DNA of 64,000 nt from Mesoflavibacter sp. (GTDB lineage: Bacteria > Pseudomonadota > Alphaproteobacteria > UBA8366 > Aestuariispiraceae), in the NCBI GenBank assembly GCA_017792345.1, contig CP051228.1:1860001-1924000 (forward strand). Reading direction: 5' to 3'. The notes beneath the pieces were generated by a model. It saw nothing but the letters and a program-made list of their open reading frames with translations, ran no database searches and was not told where the DNA came from. The stretch's first letter is position 1. Every line of letters begins with the position of its first letter. The position numbers and the translations under genes were made by a program. Shown here piece after piece: positions 50,774 through 60,592 of the stretch.

Positions 50774-51373
50774 ATGCGGCAGGCGTCGGTCGAGCGCAAT
50801 ACGAAGGAAACGCGGATCTCCGGGTCGGTGAACCTGGACGGGGCGGGCGTCTATGATGTCCAGACCGGAATCGGCTTCCTGGACCATATGCTGGAGCAGT
50901 TGTCCAAGCATAGCCTGATCGACCTGACCCTGCGGGCCGAGGGCGACCTGCATATCGATTTCCACCACACGACCGAGGACAGCGGCTATGTCGTCGGCGA
51001 GGCCGTCTTGAAGGCGCTGGGCGACCGCAAGGGGATCGAGCGCTATGGCCATGCCTATATCCCGATGGACGAGACCCTGACCCGGGTGTCGATCGACCTG
51101 TCGGGCCGGCCCTATCTGGTCTGGAAGGTGAATTTCACCAAGCCGAAACTGGGCGATTTCGACACGGAGCTGTTCAAGGAATGGTTCGCGGCCTTCGCCC
51201 AGGCGGCGGGCGCGACCCTGCATGTCGAGAATCTCTACGGCGAGAACAATCACCATATCGCCGAGAGCTGCTACAAGGGCCTGGCCCGCGCGCTGAAGGC
51301 GGCGACCGCCATCGACCCGCGCAAGGCGGACCAGGTGCCGTCGACCAAGGGCACGCTGGGCGAGTCGCTGTAG
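50774..51373 (+). CDS. hisB: Imidazoleglycerol-phosphate dehydratase
   Basis: HisB removes water from imidazoleglycerol phosphate in histidine synthesis. The 199-residue protein has the two manganese-binding repeats, [16 protein letters not shown] with [10 protein letters not shown], and [18 protein letters not shown] (cited in parts). It is monofunctional, without a phosphatase domain, as usual outside enterobacteria. ATG 50774 follows AAGGAAAA. It begins a plus-strand his cluster. Confidence 0.96.
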   Translation: MRQASVERNTKETRISGSVNLDGAGVYDVQTGIGFLDHMLEQLSKHSLIDLTLRAEGDLHIDFHHTTEDSGYVVGEAVLKALGDRKGIERYGHAYIPMDETLTRVSIDLSGRPYLVWKVNFTKPKLGDFDTELFKEWFAAFAQAAGATLHVENLYGENNHHIAESCYKGLARALKAATAIDPRKADQVPSTKGTLGESL

Positions 51374-51379
51374 ACGGCC

Positions 51380-52012
51380 ATGCGGACAGTCATCGTCGAT
51401 TACGGGTCGGGCAATCTGCATTCCGCCGCGAAGGCGTTCGAGCGGATGGCCGGGCCGTCGGACCGGATTTCCGTCACCGACGACATCGTCGAGATCGCGG
51501 CGGCGGACCGGATCGTGCTGCCGGGCGTCGGTGCCTATGCCGATTGCCGCGCGGGTCTGATGAAGGTCGAAGGCCTCTACGAAACCCTGCAGGGCGCGGT
51601 GATCGACAAGGGCCGGCCCTTTCTGGGTATCTGCGTCGGCATGCAGCTGATGGCGACTTTGGGCGAAGAACACGGCGAGACGCCGGGTTTCGACTGGATC
51701 CAGGGCAGGGTCACGGCGATCCGCCCGAACGATCCGGCGCTGAAAGTGCCGCACATGGGCTGGAACGATCTGACCCGCGTCGCCGACCATCCGGTTTTCG
51801 ACGGGATCGGTCCCGGCGCCTATTGCTACTATGTCCACAGCTATCATCTGAAGACGGACAGGCCGGATCAATGCCTGGCCCAGGTCGATTACGGCGAGGC
51901 ACTGACCGCCGCCGTCGGCCGCGACAACATGGTCGGAACCCAGTTCCACCCGGAAAAGAGCCAGGCAGCCGGCTTGCGACTGATTTCGAACTTTCTGTCC
52001 TGGAAACCGTAA
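51380..52012 (+). CDS. hisH: Imidazole glycerol phosphate synthase, glutaminase subunit
   Basis: HisH supplies ammonia from glutamine to HisF. The 210-residue class I amidotransferase has the oxyanion strand region [10 protein letters not shown], nucleophile Cys in GICVGMQLM, and the His-Glu of [10 protein letters not shown]. Length is normal and it starts six bases after hisB. Confidence 0.96.
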   Translation: MRTVIVDYGSGNLHSAAKAFERMAGPSDRISVTDDIVEIAAADRIVLPGVGAYADCRAGLMKVEGLYETLQGAVIDKGRPFLGICVGMQLMATLGEEHGETPGFDWIQGRVTAIRPNDPALKVPHMGWNDLTRVADHPVFDGIGPGAYCYYVHSYHLKTDRPDQCLAQVDYGEALTAAVGRDNMVGTQFHPEKSQAAGLRLISNFLSWKP

Positions 52013-52023
52013 AGAGAGGCGCC

Positions 52024-52755
52024 ATGATCCTGTATCCCGCGATCGACCTGAAGGACGGCGCCTGCGTGCGCCTGCTGCGCGGCGACATGGACGCGGCGAC
52101 GGTGTTCAACACCGATCCCGGCGCCCAGGCCCGCGCCTTTGTCGATGCCGGGGCGGAATGGATTCACGTGGTCGATCTGAACGGCGCGTTTTCCGGCAAG
52201 TCGGAAAACGCCGATGCCGTCTCGGCCATTCTGGATGCTGTCGGCAATAAGGCACAGGTCCAGTTGGGCGGCGGCATCCGGTCGGTGTCGCATGTCTCGT
52301 CCTGGCTGGAGCGCGGCGTGTCCCGGGTCATTCTGGGCACGGTCGCGGTGAAGGACCCCGACACGGTCAAGGCGGCCTGCGCGGCCTTTCCCGGTCAGGT
52401 CGCGGTCGGCATCGACGCGCGCGCCGGCAAGGTCGCGGTCGAGGGCTGGGCCGAGGCGACGGAGCTGGAAGTCCTGGATCTGGCGCGGATGTTTGAGGAC
52501 GAAGGCGTCTCCGCCATCATCTATACCGATATCGACCGCGACGGCGCGTTGCAGGGTGTGAATGTCGCGGCGACCAAATCGCTGTCCGACGCCATCGCCA
52601 CGCCGGTCATCGCATCCGGCGGCGTCACGTCGTTGGACGATCTGCGGGCACTGAAGACGGCGGGCGGTATTGCCGGCGCGATTTCCGGCCGGGCGCTGTA
52701 TGACGGCCGCATCGATCTGGCCGAGGCCATCGCCGTTCTGAAGGGCAAGGGGTAA
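52024..52755 (+). CDS. hisA: ProFAR isomerase
   Basis: HisA opens the ribose of ProFAR in an Amadori-type reaction. The 243-residue half-barrel protein begins [20 protein letters not shown] with the catalytic Asp8, and has the second catalytic Asp in [12 protein letters not shown], plus phosphate loops VQLGGGIRS and IASGGV. It follows hisH by 11 bases. Confidence 0.97.
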   Translation: MILYPAIDLKDGACVRLLRGDMDAATVFNTDPGAQARAFVDAGAEWIHVVDLNGAFSGKSENADAVSAILDAVGNKAQVQLGGGIRSVSHVSSWLERGVSRVILGTVAVKDPDTVKAACAAFPGQVAVGIDARAGKVAVEGWAEATELEVLDLARMFEDEGVSAIIYTDIDRDGALQGVNVAATKSLSDAIATPVIASGGVTSLDDLRALKTAGGIAGAISGRALYDGRIDLAEAIAVLKGKG

Positions 52756-52762
52756 CGCCGCC

Positions 52763-53563
52763 ATGCTGACGACCCGCGTCATTCCCTGTCTGGACGTCAA
52801 GGACGGCCGCGTCGTCAAGGGCGTCAACTTCGTCGGCCTGCGCGATGCCGGCGACCCGGTGGAACAGGCCAAGATCTACGATGCCGCCGGGGCGGACGAA
52901 CTGACCTTCCTGGACATCACTGCCAGCAGCGACAATCGCGACACGATCTATGACGTGGTCGCGCGCACGGCCGCCGTGGCCTTCATGCCGCTGACCGTCG
53001 GGGGCGGGGTGCGGGTGGTCGAGGATATCCGCAAGCTGCTGCTGGCCGGGGCCGACAAGGCGTCGATCAACACGGCGGCGGTGAAACGGCCGGAATTCGT
53101 AAAAGAGGCTGCGGAACGCTTCGGCTCGCAATGTGTCGTCGTCGCCATCGATGCCAAATCGGTCGGGCCGGACCGCTGGGAAATCTTCACCCATGGCGGG
53201 CGGGAGCCGACCGGCATCGACGCCGTCGCCTTCGCGCGGCAGGTGGTCGAACTGGGCGCGGGCGAAATCCTGCTGACCTCAATGGATCGCGACGGCACCA
53301 AATCCGGCTTCAACATCCCGCTGACCCGGGCCATTGCGGACGCCGTGCCGGTACCGGTGATCGCGTCCGGCGGCGTCGGGACCCTGGATCATCTGGTAGA
53401 GGGCGTGCGCGACGGCCATGCCTCCGCCGTTCTGGCCGCCTCCATCTTCCATTTCGGCGAATATTCCATCGCGGAGGCCAAGGCCCATATGGCCGCCGCG
53501 GGCCTGCCCGTCCGTCCGGTCGACGGCGGCAGCAACGCCCCGACGACAGGAGCAGGCGCATGA
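52763..53563 (+). CDS. hisF: Imidazole glycerol phosphate synthase, cyclase subunit
   Basis: HisF joins ammonia to PRFAR, giving imidazoleglycerol phosphate and AICAR. The 266-residue barrel has [19 protein letters not shown] with catalytic Asp11, the LTVGGGVR loop, and [15 protein letters not shown] with the second Asp. A short Gly/Ala/Thr-rich end follows. The hisE start overlaps its stop (ATGA). Confidence 0.97.
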   Translation: MLTTRVIPCLDVKDGRVVKGVNFVGLRDAGDPVEQAKIYDAAGADELTFLDITASSDNRDTIYDVVARTAAVAFMPLTVGGGVRVVEDIRKLLLAGADKASINTAAVKRPEFVKEAAERFGSQCVVVAIDAKSVGPDRWEIFTHGGREPTGIDAVAFARQVVELGAGEILLTSMDRDGTKSGFNIPLTRAIADAVPVPVIASGGVGTLDHLVEGVRDGHASAVLAASIFHFGEYSIAEAKAHMAAAGLPVRPVDGGSNAPTTGAGA

Positions 53564-53892
53564 GCGAGATCGACGCGACGGTTCTGGACCGCCTTTACGC
53601 CACCGTGGCCGCCCGCAAGGGCGCCGATCCGGACACGTCCTACACCGCCAAGCTGTTCGGCAAGGGCCGCGGCAAGATCGCCCAGAAACTGGGTGAGGAA
53701 TCGGTCGAAACGGTGATCGAGGCGATGAAGGACGACCGTGAAGGCATCGCGTCCGAAAGCGCCGACCTTCTGTATCACTTGATGGTGCTTTGGGCCGACG
53801 CGGGCTTGAAGCCCGACGAGGTCTGGGCGAAGCTGGCCGCCCGCGAAGGCACGTCCGGACTGACGGAAAAGGCGTCGCGCAAGCAAGATTGA
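53560..53892 (+). CDS. hisE: Phosphoribosyl-ATP pyrophosphatase
   Basis: HisE hydrolyses phosphoribosyl-ATP, the second step of histidine synthesis. The 110-residue MazG-like helical protein has [21 protein letters not shown] and EAADLLYH-type [13 protein letters not shown], with the metal-binding Glu and Asp residues kept. HisI is encoded elsewhere. It is coupled to hisF by a four-base overlap. Confidence 0.95.
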   Translation: MSEIDATVLDRLYATVAARKGADPDTSYTAKLFGKGRGKIAQKLGEESVETVIEAMKDDREGIASESADLLYHLMVLWADAGLKPDEVWAKLAAREGTSGLTEKASRKQD

Positions 53893-53908
53893 TCGAAGGG
53901 GAGGCGTC

Positions 53909-54562
53909 ATGTCCTGGGAACTCTGGCTGGTTTTCGTCGCGGTCTGGTTCCTGGCGGGCATCCCCCTGGGTCCCAATGCGCTGAACTGCATCGCGATCTC
54001 GTCGAATTCCGGGTTCCGCCATGCACTGTGGGCGGTCGCGGGCATCCTGATCGCCGCCTTTCTGTTCATCGCCGCCGTGTCCGCCGGTTTCGCCACCCTG
54101 CTGGCGGCCAATGCCACCCTGTTCACGATCCTGAAAATCTGTGGCGGGGCCTATCTGATCTGGATGGGGATTTCGATGTGGCGCAAATCCGGACGCGACG
54201 TCGCCGTGAAGGCGGAGGCCGCGAAGCCGGCCGGACGCATCCTGCGCGATTCCATCCTGATATCGCTCAGCAATCCGAAGGCGGTCCTGGCCTATGCCGC
54301 CGTCTTCTCGCAATTCGTCGACCCGGCGCAGCCGCTGGCCCCGCAATTGGCGGTCCTGGTGCCGACCGCCCAGGCAATCACGGCGTCGATCTATATCGGC
54401 TATTGCGGTTTCGGCACCGCCATCGGCCGCTTTCTGAAATCCGCCCGCCGACGCCTGGTGTTCAACCGTCTGATCGCGGGGTTCTATGCCTTGGCCGGGA
54501 CCGGCCTGATCGGCGCGGAACTGTCTGGCGCGGTCGGCGGCAGGCCCGCCGCGCCGCGCTGA
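53909..54562 (+). CDS. LysE/RhtB-family amino acid exporter
   Basis: The 217-residue membrane protein has about six helices. The conserved LysE features are GPNALNCIAISSNSGFRHALW near the N-terminus and SNPKAVLAYAAVFSQFV mid-protein (cited as GPNALNCIA and SNPKAVLAYAAVFSQFV). It likely exports an amino acid such as lysine, threonine or homoserine; which one is not evident. It starts 16 bases after hisE. Confidence 0.88.
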   Translation: MSWELWLVFVAVWFLAGIPLGPNALNCIAISSNSGFRHALWAVAGILIAAFLFIAAVSAGFATLLAANATLFTILKICGGAYLIWMGISMWRKSGRDVAVKAEAAKPAGRILRDSILISLSNPKAVLAYAAVFSQFVDPAQPLAPQLAVLVPTAQAITASIYIGYCGFGTAIGRFLKSARRRLVFNRLIAGFYALAGTGLIGAELSGAVGGRPAAPR

Positions 54563-54572
54563 ATGCTGAACC

Positions 54573-55055
54573 ATGCCCGATACCGGCATACGCATACGCG
54601 CCGCTGAATCGGACGACCTGGCGTTCCTGATCGAGCTGATTTGGGACGATCCGCTGGGCCGCGCGCGCGAGGACATAAGCGAGGCATCCCGCCCGGCATA
54701 CGCCGCCGCCTTTTCGGCGGTCCTGGACGATCCCAACAGCACCATCCTCGTCGCCGAGGATCGCGGCCTTGTGGTCGGCTGTATCCAACTGACGGTCAAG
54801 GCGGGCCTGTCCTATCGCGGGGCCTGGCGCATGGTCGTCGAAGATCTGCGCGTCGCCCGGAATCGCCGGGGCGACGGGATCGGCACCCTTTTGATGCGCG
54901 CGACCGAGAGCTGGGCCGTCGAACGCGGTTGTCAAATCATCGAACTTTTTGTCCATTCGGACCGGGTGGATGCCCACAGATTCTATGACAGGCTGGGATT
55001 CGCCGGTGCGCATCGCGGATTCCGCAAGACCTTGCCGGGGAGGCAGACCGAATGA
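54573..55055 (+). CDS. GNAT-family N-acetyltransferase
   Basis: The 160-residue protein has the GNAT layout: an N-terminal IRIRAAESDDL strand-helix, a VEDLRVARNRRGDGIGTLLM acetyl-CoA loop, and ELFVHSDRVDAHRFYDRLGF near the C-terminus. The RRxDGIG loop is intact. Substrate unknown. It starts 10 bases after the LysE gene and overlaps the HIT gene by four bases. Confidence 0.88.
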   Translation: MPDTGIRIRAAESDDLAFLIELIWDDPLGRAREDISEASRPAYAAAFSAVLDDPNSTILVAEDRGLVVGCIQLTVKAGLSYRGAWRMVVEDLRVARNRRGDGIGTLLMRATESWAVERGCQIIELFVHSDRVDAHRFYDRLGFAGAHRGFRKTLPGRQTE

Positions 55056-55420
55056 CCTATGACGACCAGAATGTGTTCGCGAAGATCCTGCGGGGCGAGA
55101 TTCCCTGCAACAAGGTCTATGAGGACGATTACGCCCTGGCCTTTCACGACATCGCGCCGCAGGCCCCGGTCCATGTCCTGGTCATCCCGAAGGGCCCCTA
55201 TGTGTCGACCGCCGATTTCACCGAAAAGGCCAGCGACGCGGAGGTCGCCGGCTATTTCAAGGCCATCGGCACGGTCGCCCGGCAGTTGGGTCTGGACGAG
55301 CCGGGCTACCGCCTGATCGCCAATCACGGCGCAGATGCCCATCAGGAAGTTCCCCACCTGCATTTCCACATTTTCGGTGGCCGCAAGATGAAGGGCATGA
55401 TCCCGAAATCGGGGCAGTAA
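55052..55420 (+). CDS. HIT-family nucleotide hydrolase/HinT-like protein
   Basis: The 122-residue protein has the histidine triad HLHFHI in HQEVPHLHFHIFGGR near the C-terminus and the N-terminal FAKILRGEIPCNKVYEDDY of HinT-type phosphoramidases. It hydrolyses AMP-linked substrates. It is translationally coupled to the GNAT gene (ATGA). Confidence 0.93.
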   Translation: MTYDDQNVFAKILRGEIPCNKVYEDDYALAFHDIAPQAPVHVLVIPKGPYVSTADFTEKASDAEVAGYFKAIGTVARQLGLDEPGYRLIANHGADAHQEVPHLHFHIFGGRKMKGMIPKSGQ

Positions 55421-55426
55421 GGACCT

Positions 55427-55834
55427 TCAATCCGGCAGGCGCGCGATCAATTCCAGTTCGATCTGCAAGTCCGGCCCGGCCAGCGCGGCTACGCCGATTC
55501 CGGTGAGGCTTGGCAGCGTGTTGCCGAACAGGTCCTCCAGATGCGGCATCGCCTCGCCGATCCGCGCCGGGGTCAGATCGGTCACATAGACGCGCGCCAT
55601 GACGACATCCTTCGGCGCGGCCCCGGCGGCAGCCAGGGCGGTGCGCGCATTCCGCACCACCAGCGCCGCCTGACCGGCGAGATCGCCTGGCACGTCCGGC
55701 GAGTCCGGACTCCAGGCGACCTGCCCCGAAATATAGGCCATCCGTCCCGGCTCCGCGATCGTGACCTGGGAATGGCCGTATTTGGAGGAATCGGGAAGTC
55801 CGTCCGGGATCAGTCGGGTCAGGGGCTGGGTCAT
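55427..55834 (-). CDS. RidA-family protein
   Basis: The 135-residue protein resembles RidA/YjgF: YISGQVAWSPD, a middle VVRNARTALAAAGAAPKDVV, and PSLTGIGVAAL near the end. RidA deaminates reactive enamines, but the family arginine and other key residues differ in many homologues. The C-terminal Arg in LIARL may or may not be the catalytic one. The ATG at 55834 (MTQPLTRL) fits family length. It is divergent from a LysR gene that may control it. Confidence 0.85.
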   Translation of the reverse strand: MTQPLTRLIPDGLPDSSKYGHSQVTIAEPGRMAYISGQVAWSPDSPDVPGDLAGQAALVVRNARTALAAAGAAPKDVVMARVYVTDLTPARIGEAMPHLEDLFGNTLPSLTGIGVAALAGPDLQIELELIARLPD

Positions 55835-55942
55835 TGTCACGTTCTTTCGGTTTGTCGGGGCCCTAAGCGGCAGAACCCGGATATGGTGTCTCTTTTGTTG
55901 AACTAGGATCGACATTGAGGCGCTCAGCATACGACAATAAGA

Positions 55943-55958
55943 TTCCAGAACCATGGAA
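55943..55958. promoter_or_regulatory. Short dyad near the LysR gene start
   Basis: TTCCA (55943-55947) and TGGAA (55954-55958) form a 5-bp dyad with a 6-base spacer, five bases before the LysR-type ATG in the divergent gap. Such spacing is compatible with a regulator site but is short and could be chance. Confidence 0.3.
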
Positions 55959-55963
55959 CCTTC

Positions 55964-56863
55964 ATGATGACCGGCACCAATCTGAACGACCTTGCCGTCT
56001 TCGCTGCGATCGTCGCGGCGGGCAGCATCGCCGGCGGCGGCAAGGCGTCCGGCCTGTCACGGTCCGCGGCCGCGAAGGCCGTCGCACGGCTGGAAGGCCG
56101 GTTGGGCGTCCGGCTGCTGCACCGGACCACAAGGTCGCTGTCCCTGACCGAGGAGGGCCGGGTTTTTCACGATAAGGCGTTGAGCGTTCTGGACGCGGTC
56201 GACGCGGCGGAGGCCAGCGTCGCCGGGTCGGGCGGGACGCCGCGCGGGATACTGCGCCTGACCCTGCCGGACGCGTTCGGGCGGCATGTCGTCCTGCCGC
56301 TGCTGCACCGCTATCTGACGGAATGGCCGGATCTGCAGGCGGAGGTCAGCCTGACCGACCGGGTCGCCGATGTGATCGGGGAAGGGTTCGATCTGGCCAT
56401 CCGGATCGGCGGGAGCGATGCCGACAGCGGCCTGATCGCGCGGGTGCTGACGCGGTTCAGTGCGCCGCTCTGCGCCGCGCCCGCCTATCTGGCCGCGCGC
56501 GGGACGCCCGCGACGCCGGGGGCGCTGAACGACCACGATTGCCTGTATTTCAGCAGCGCGGCCCGGCGTCAGGCCTGGCGCCTGCCCGGTCCGGACGGCG
56601 CGGAACGGGCCGTTTCCGGCCGCAGCCGCCTGCGTCTGGACAGCGCCGAAGCCCTGCGTGACGCGGCGCTGGCCGGGCTGGGCATCGCTCAATTGCCGGA
56701 TTTCCTGATCGCCGACGATCTGGCCGCGGGGCGTCTGGTGCCCGTCCTGCCGGCATGGCAGACCGACGCGGTGCCGGTCCTGGCGCTCTATCCGGACCGG
56801 CGTTACCTGGAACCCCGCGTCCGCCGCTTCATCGACCTGCTGGCGGCATCCCTGCCTTCCTAG
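55964..56863 (+). CDS. LysR-family transcriptional regulator
   Basis: The 299-residue protein has an N-terminal winged helix (about 8-65), with LNDLAVFAAIVAAGSIAGGG and RLGVRLLHRTTRSLSLTEEG. A periplasmic-binding-like effector domain follows (about 95-295). LysR proteins usually control a divergent neighbour, here the RidA-like gene. The effector is unknown. Confidence 0.9.
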   Translation: MMTGTNLNDLAVFAAIVAAGSIAGGGKASGLSRSAAAKAVARLEGRLGVRLLHRTTRSLSLTEEGRVFHDKALSVLDAVDAAEASVAGSGGTPRGILRLTLPDAFGRHVVLPLLHRYLTEWPDLQAEVSLTDRVADVIGEGFDLAIRIGGSDADSGLIARVLTRFSAPLCAAPAYLAARGTPATPGALNDHDCLYFSSAARRQAWRLPGPDGAERAVSGRSRLRLDSAEALRDAALAGLGIAQLPDFLIADDLAAGRLVPVLPAWQTDAVPVLALYPDRRYLEPRVRRFIDLLAASLPS

Positions 56864-56872
56864 GCGCGGAGG

Positions 56873-57028
56873 CTATTTTCCCCATAACAGGGTCTGAACG
56901 AACACCACCGGCACCAGGATCAGGGCGATCCATAAGACGGCCTCCACGCCGAACCACAGCGTGGCGGCGAAGCCGAGAATGACGAGGACCCCCGCGAGGG
57001 CCAGTAGAATTGGTTTCAGCGCTTCCAT
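56873..57028 (-). CDS. Small two-helix membrane protein
   Basis: The 51-residue product is almost all hydrophobic, with two likely membrane helices (ILLALAGVLVILGFAATLWF and LWIALILVPVVFVQTLLW). No family is recognised. The ATG at 57028 gives MEALKPI, but its ribosome-binding site is weak, so the call is uncertain. Confidence 0.5.
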   Translation of the reverse strand: MEALKPILLALAGVLVILGFAATLWFGVEAVLWIALILVPVVFVQTLLWGK

Positions 57029-57181
57029 GATGTGACGATCCCGGACCTGACGTTTCAATGCGATATGATCCTAGGAAGCACGGCCGCGAGGGTCATTGAC
57101 CTGGGTCAAGCGCATTGGTTGGTTGAACCGACCGGCGGCTTGCGCTTTCGTATCGGCGCAGCAGGGGGAGCGCCCAGACGC

Positions 57182-59191
57182 ATGGCACAACAGCCGGCCG
57201 GATCGGCCCTACAATCCATATTGAACGCGGCCGTCTCGGCCCATCAGGCCGGGGATGTCGCCGCCGCCGTGTCCGGCTATCGCCGCGTACTCGCGGCCAT
57301 GCCGAAGCACGCCCCGACCCTGCATCTGATGGGCGTTGCCCTGACCCAGTCCGGCGATGCGGAAGGCGGTGTCCGGTCGATCAAGTCGGCAATCAAGCTT
57401 GCGCCGCGCGACCCGGTTTTTCATTTCAACCTGGCCAATGCCGAAAGGGCGGCGGGCCGAGATTCGCGGGCGCTCGCGGCGCTGGAGGCCGCCATCGCGC
57501 GCAAGCCCGATTATGCCGAGGCGCATCTGAACCGGGCCAACCTGCTGGAGCGGACCGGAAAGGTGGAAGAGGCCGAGCGGGCCTATCGCGCCGCCACCCA
57601 ATACGCGCCTGACTGGCCGCTGCCGCGCATCAACCTGACCCTGCTGCTTGCCCGAACAGGCAAGGTCACGGCGGCGCTGGAATTGGCGGCAAGCCTGCCA
57701 GGGAACGGGGCGGGGTTGAATGCCTCCGGCGTGGCGTTGCGCGCCGCCGGGCGGCTGGACGAGGCGGAGGCCGCGTTCCGCGCCGCGCTGAGCCAGAATG
57801 CCGCCGACCGGGATGCGCGCGGCAATCTGGGCGCGGTGCTGCTGGAAGGGGGCGCGCTGGACGAAGCCGAGCCGCTGCTGGAATCCGCCGCCGCCGGCGG
57901 CGGCCCGGTCGAGGCGCGGGCCAATCTCGCGCGGCTCTATTTCAAGCGATCGCGCACGCGCGACGCGCTGGCGCTGTTGGACGCGGTCATCGCGGAACGG
58001 CCGACGGACCCGGCCCTGATGGCGCAGCGTGCCGTCCTGCGCGAGATGATCAGCGACGAAGCGGGCGCGCAGGCGGATGTCGATGCCGGACTGGCGCTGA
58101 AACCGGGCCATCCGGAACTGACCTATGTCGCCGCGCTGCTGCGCCTGCGCGAGGGCGCGGCCGACGCGGCCCTGGATCTGCTGGACAGCCTCGACCCCGA
58201 CAGTCTGACCGAAGGCACCCTGGCGCTGCAGGCGGCGTTCGAGCGGGCGCGGGCCCTGGACAGGCTGAACCGGACGGAGGACGCGCTGGCGGCCTTCACC
58301 GAGGCCAACCGGCGGGCCCAGTCGGTCCATGGCGCGGCGGCGGATCCTGCGCCGAATAGGGCGCTTCTGGACCGGCTGGAGGGGTTCGATCCCGCCCGGA
58401 CGGCGCTGGCGCCCTTGCCGGAGGACGGGATCGAGGATCCGATCTTTCTGATCGGCTTCCCGCGCTCGGGCACCACGCTTCTGGACCGGATGCTGGACGG
58501 CCATGGCGGGCTGAAGGTGATGGAGGAAGAACCCATCCTGGACGGGTTGGCCGCGCGGCTGGCGGAGCGGCCGGAGGGCTATCCCGAGGCACTGGCGGTG
58601 CTGAATGTCGAGGACCGTCTGGCCCTGCGCCGCCAATACGCCGACTGGGCGGCGGCGAAGGGGCCGCAGGGTCCGGGCCGGCTGATCGACAAACTGCCGC
58701 TGAACGCGATCCATGTGCCGCTGATCCGCAGCCTGTTTCCGCGCGCCCGCTTCATCCTGGCCCTGCGCCATCCGATGGATTCGGTGCTGAGTTGCTTCAT
58801 GCAGAACTTCCACATGAATGCCGCCATGGCGAATTATCTGACCCTGGACGGCGCGGCGCATCATTACGACCGGGTCATGGGCCTCTGTCAGGCCGCCTGC
58901 TCGGCGCTGGAGATCGCGCCGATCCGCGTGCGCTATGAAGATCTGATCGACGATCCGGAAGATGTCGCCGGGAAAGTCATCGGCGCGCTGGGACTGGAGT
59001 GGGACGAGGCGGTTCTGGACCATGCCGGACGCGCCAAAGGGCGCCGGATCAACACGCCAAGCTACGCCCAGGTGTCGGAGCCGGTCTATAAGCGCGCGGC
59101 CGGACGCTGGCAGCGTTACGAGGCGGCGCTGAAACCCCTGGAGCCGGTTCTGGCCCCCTGGATCGACCGCTGGGGCTATTCCGCCGGCTGA
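57182..59191 (+). CDS. TPR-repeat sulfotransferase
   Basis: The 669-residue protein has an N-terminal array of tetratricopeptide repeats (about 15-400, e.g. YAEAHLNRANLLERTGKVEEA). A C-terminal sulfotransferase domain follows (about 420-665). The PAPS-binding loop IFLIGFPRSGTTLLDRML and the 3'-phosphate segment ALRHPMDSVLSCFMQNF are intact. Substrate, a protein tyrosine or glycan, is unknown. ATG 57182 follows GGGGGAG. Its end overlaps the convergent MFS gene by 16 bases. Confidence 0.88.
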   Translation: MAQQPAGSALQSILNAAVSAHQAGDVAAAVSGYRRVLAAMPKHAPTLHLMGVALTQSGDAEGGVRSIKSAIKLAPRDPVFHFNLANAERAAGRDSRALAALEAAIARKPDYAEAHLNRANLLERTGKVEEAERAYRAATQYAPDWPLPRINLTLLLARTGKVTAALELAASLPGNGAGLNASGVALRAAGRLDEAEAAFRAALSQNAADRDARGNLGAVLLEGGALDEAEPLLESAAAGGGPVEARANLARLYFKRSRTRDALALLDAVIAERPTDPALMAQRAVLREMISDEAGAQADVDAGLALKPGHPELTYVAALLRLREGAADAALDLLDSLDPDSLTEGTLALQAAFERARALDRLNRTEDALAAFTEANRRAQSVHGAAADPAPNRALLDRLEGFDPARTALAPLPEDGIEDPIFLIGFPRSGTTLLDRMLDGHGGLKVMEEEPILDGLAARLAERPEGYPEALAVLNVEDRLALRRQYADWAAAKGPQGPGRLIDKLPLNAIHVPLIRSLFPRARFILALRHPMDSVLSCFMQNFHMNAAMANYLTLDGAAHHYDRVMGLCQAACSALEIAPIRVRYEDLIDDPEDVAGKVIGALGLEWDEAVLDHAGRAKGRRINTPSYAQVSEPVYKRAAGRWQRYEAALKPLEPVLAPWIDRWGYSAG

Positions 59192-60450
59192 ACCGCGCCG
59201 GGCCCGGGCCGCGTCAGGACCGTCTCGTTCCCCGCTTCCGGGTCGCGCGGCACCAGCAGGGCCAGGATCAGCGAGATCACCGCCATGCCGGCGCCCAGCA
59301 GGAAGACCAGCCCCTCGTCTTCCAGATACAGGTAGCCGAAGGCGGCCGGAATACCGACGGCGGCGATATGGTTGATGGTGAAGCTGACCCCCGCCGTCGA
59401 CGCGATATCCTTCGGATCGGCGATCTTCTGGAAGTAGGTCTTGATCGCCATGGAGAAGGCGAAGAACAGGTGGTCGACGATGTAAAGGAAGGCCGCGAAA
59501 GACGCATCCTCGACCACCGCATAGCTGCCGAAGACACAGATCAGGCCGATATATTCCAGGATCAGCGCCCGGCGCTCGCCCATCTTCACGATGAAGCGGC
59601 CGATATAGGGGGCGATCCAGATATTGGCGACGAGGTTGATCATGAACAGCAACGTGATCGCCGTCGCGTCATAGCCGAATTTCTCGACCATCAGGAATCC
59701 GGCGAAGACCATGAAAATCTGACGCCGCGCCCCGCCCATGAAGGTCAGCGCATAGTACAGCCAATAGCGCCGCCGCAGGAACAGCGACTTGGTCTGCACT
59801 TCCGCCGCCTCATAGAACGGATAATAGATTTTGCAGAACACCGCGATCACCGCCGTGACCGCGCCGGCGAAGACATAGATCGGCACATAGCCCAGATTGA
59901 GGCCGGTGAGCGGGTCTGCGATTCCCAGGTTTTCCTGAACCCGCACGAAGGCCGAATCGTTGAAGAAGGCGATGATCACGATGAAGATGAAGAAGGTCCC
60001 GATCGACGCCGCCTTCAACTGCGTCGCCAGATGAATCGGCGCGCGCTTCTTTTCGATCATCTGAAGCGTCAGGGACTGGTTCATCGTCTCGTAATAGTGG
60101 AAGCCCGTCGACATCAGCAGCGTCGTCAGATAGAGACCCAGCTCCGTCGGGAAATAGCCGGTCAGCGCCGTGCCGATACCCAGCAGGAACAGTGACAAGA
60201 AGGCCAGGTTCTGCTCACGGATGAAGGGCAGCAGCAGGACCGCCGCGAAGGACAGGAAGCCCGGAATTTCCCGGATCGACTGCAGGAATCCGATTTCCTT
60301 GCCGGTGAAATTCGCCCGTTCCACCACGAAATTGTTCAACAGCGCGAACCAGCCTTGCATGCTGATCGCCATGGCGAAGGCCATCAGGATCAACATGCCT
60401 TCGGGACCCTGAAGGAATCGGGGCAGGAAACGGGTGACATAACGGCTCAT
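59176..60450 (-). CDS. MFS transporter
   Basis: The 424-residue protein has about 12 hydrophobic segments in the major facilitator pattern. The N-terminal region reads LILMAFAMAISMQGWFALLNN. The loop with KEIGFLQSIREIPGFLS follows helix 1. Substrate is not predictable. It is divergent from the AraC-type gene, which may regulate it, and its stop end overlaps the TPR-sulfotransferase. Confidence 0.85.
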   Translation of the reverse strand: MSRYVTRFLPRFLQGPEGMLILMAFAMAISMQGWFALLNNFVVERANFTGKEIGFLQSIREIPGFLSFAAVLLLPFIREQNLAFLSLFLLGIGTALTGYFPTELGLYLTTLLMSTGFHYYETMNQSLTLQMIEKKRAPIHLATQLKAASIGTFFIFIVIIAFFNDSAFVRVQENLGIADPLTGLNLGYVPIYVFAGAVTAVIAVFCKIYYPFYEAAEVQTKSLFLRRRYWLYYALTFMGGARRQIFMVFAGFLMVEKFGYDATAITLLFMINLVANIWIAPYIGRFIVKMGERRALILEYIGLICVFGSYAVVEDASFAAFLYIVDHLFFAFSMAIKTYFQKIADPKDIASTAGVSFTINHIAAVGIPAAFGYLYLEDEGLVFLLGAGMAVISLILALLVPRDPEAGNETVLTRPGPGAVQPAE

Positions 60451-60500
60451 CGCGGGCGCTTTCTGGGTCTGACCGGCCGGATTGTGGCGGCGAAAGGGGC

Positions 60501-60521
60501 AGGCGTTAAACGTAAGCGCCT
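60501..60521. promoter_or_regulatory. Imperfect palindrome between divergent MFS and AraC genes
   Basis: AGGCGTT and AAGCGCCT face each other across a short AT-rich centre (60501-60521), a near-palindrome with one inserted base. It lies in the 140-base divergent gap and is a candidate operator for the AraC-type protein, by position only. Confidence 0.35.
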
Positions 60522-60592
60522 ACCCTCTAGGTTCGAATGATCTGAGATTTACGCCTCGCCAGACCGGCTGTCTCTCGTTATTCTGACAAACG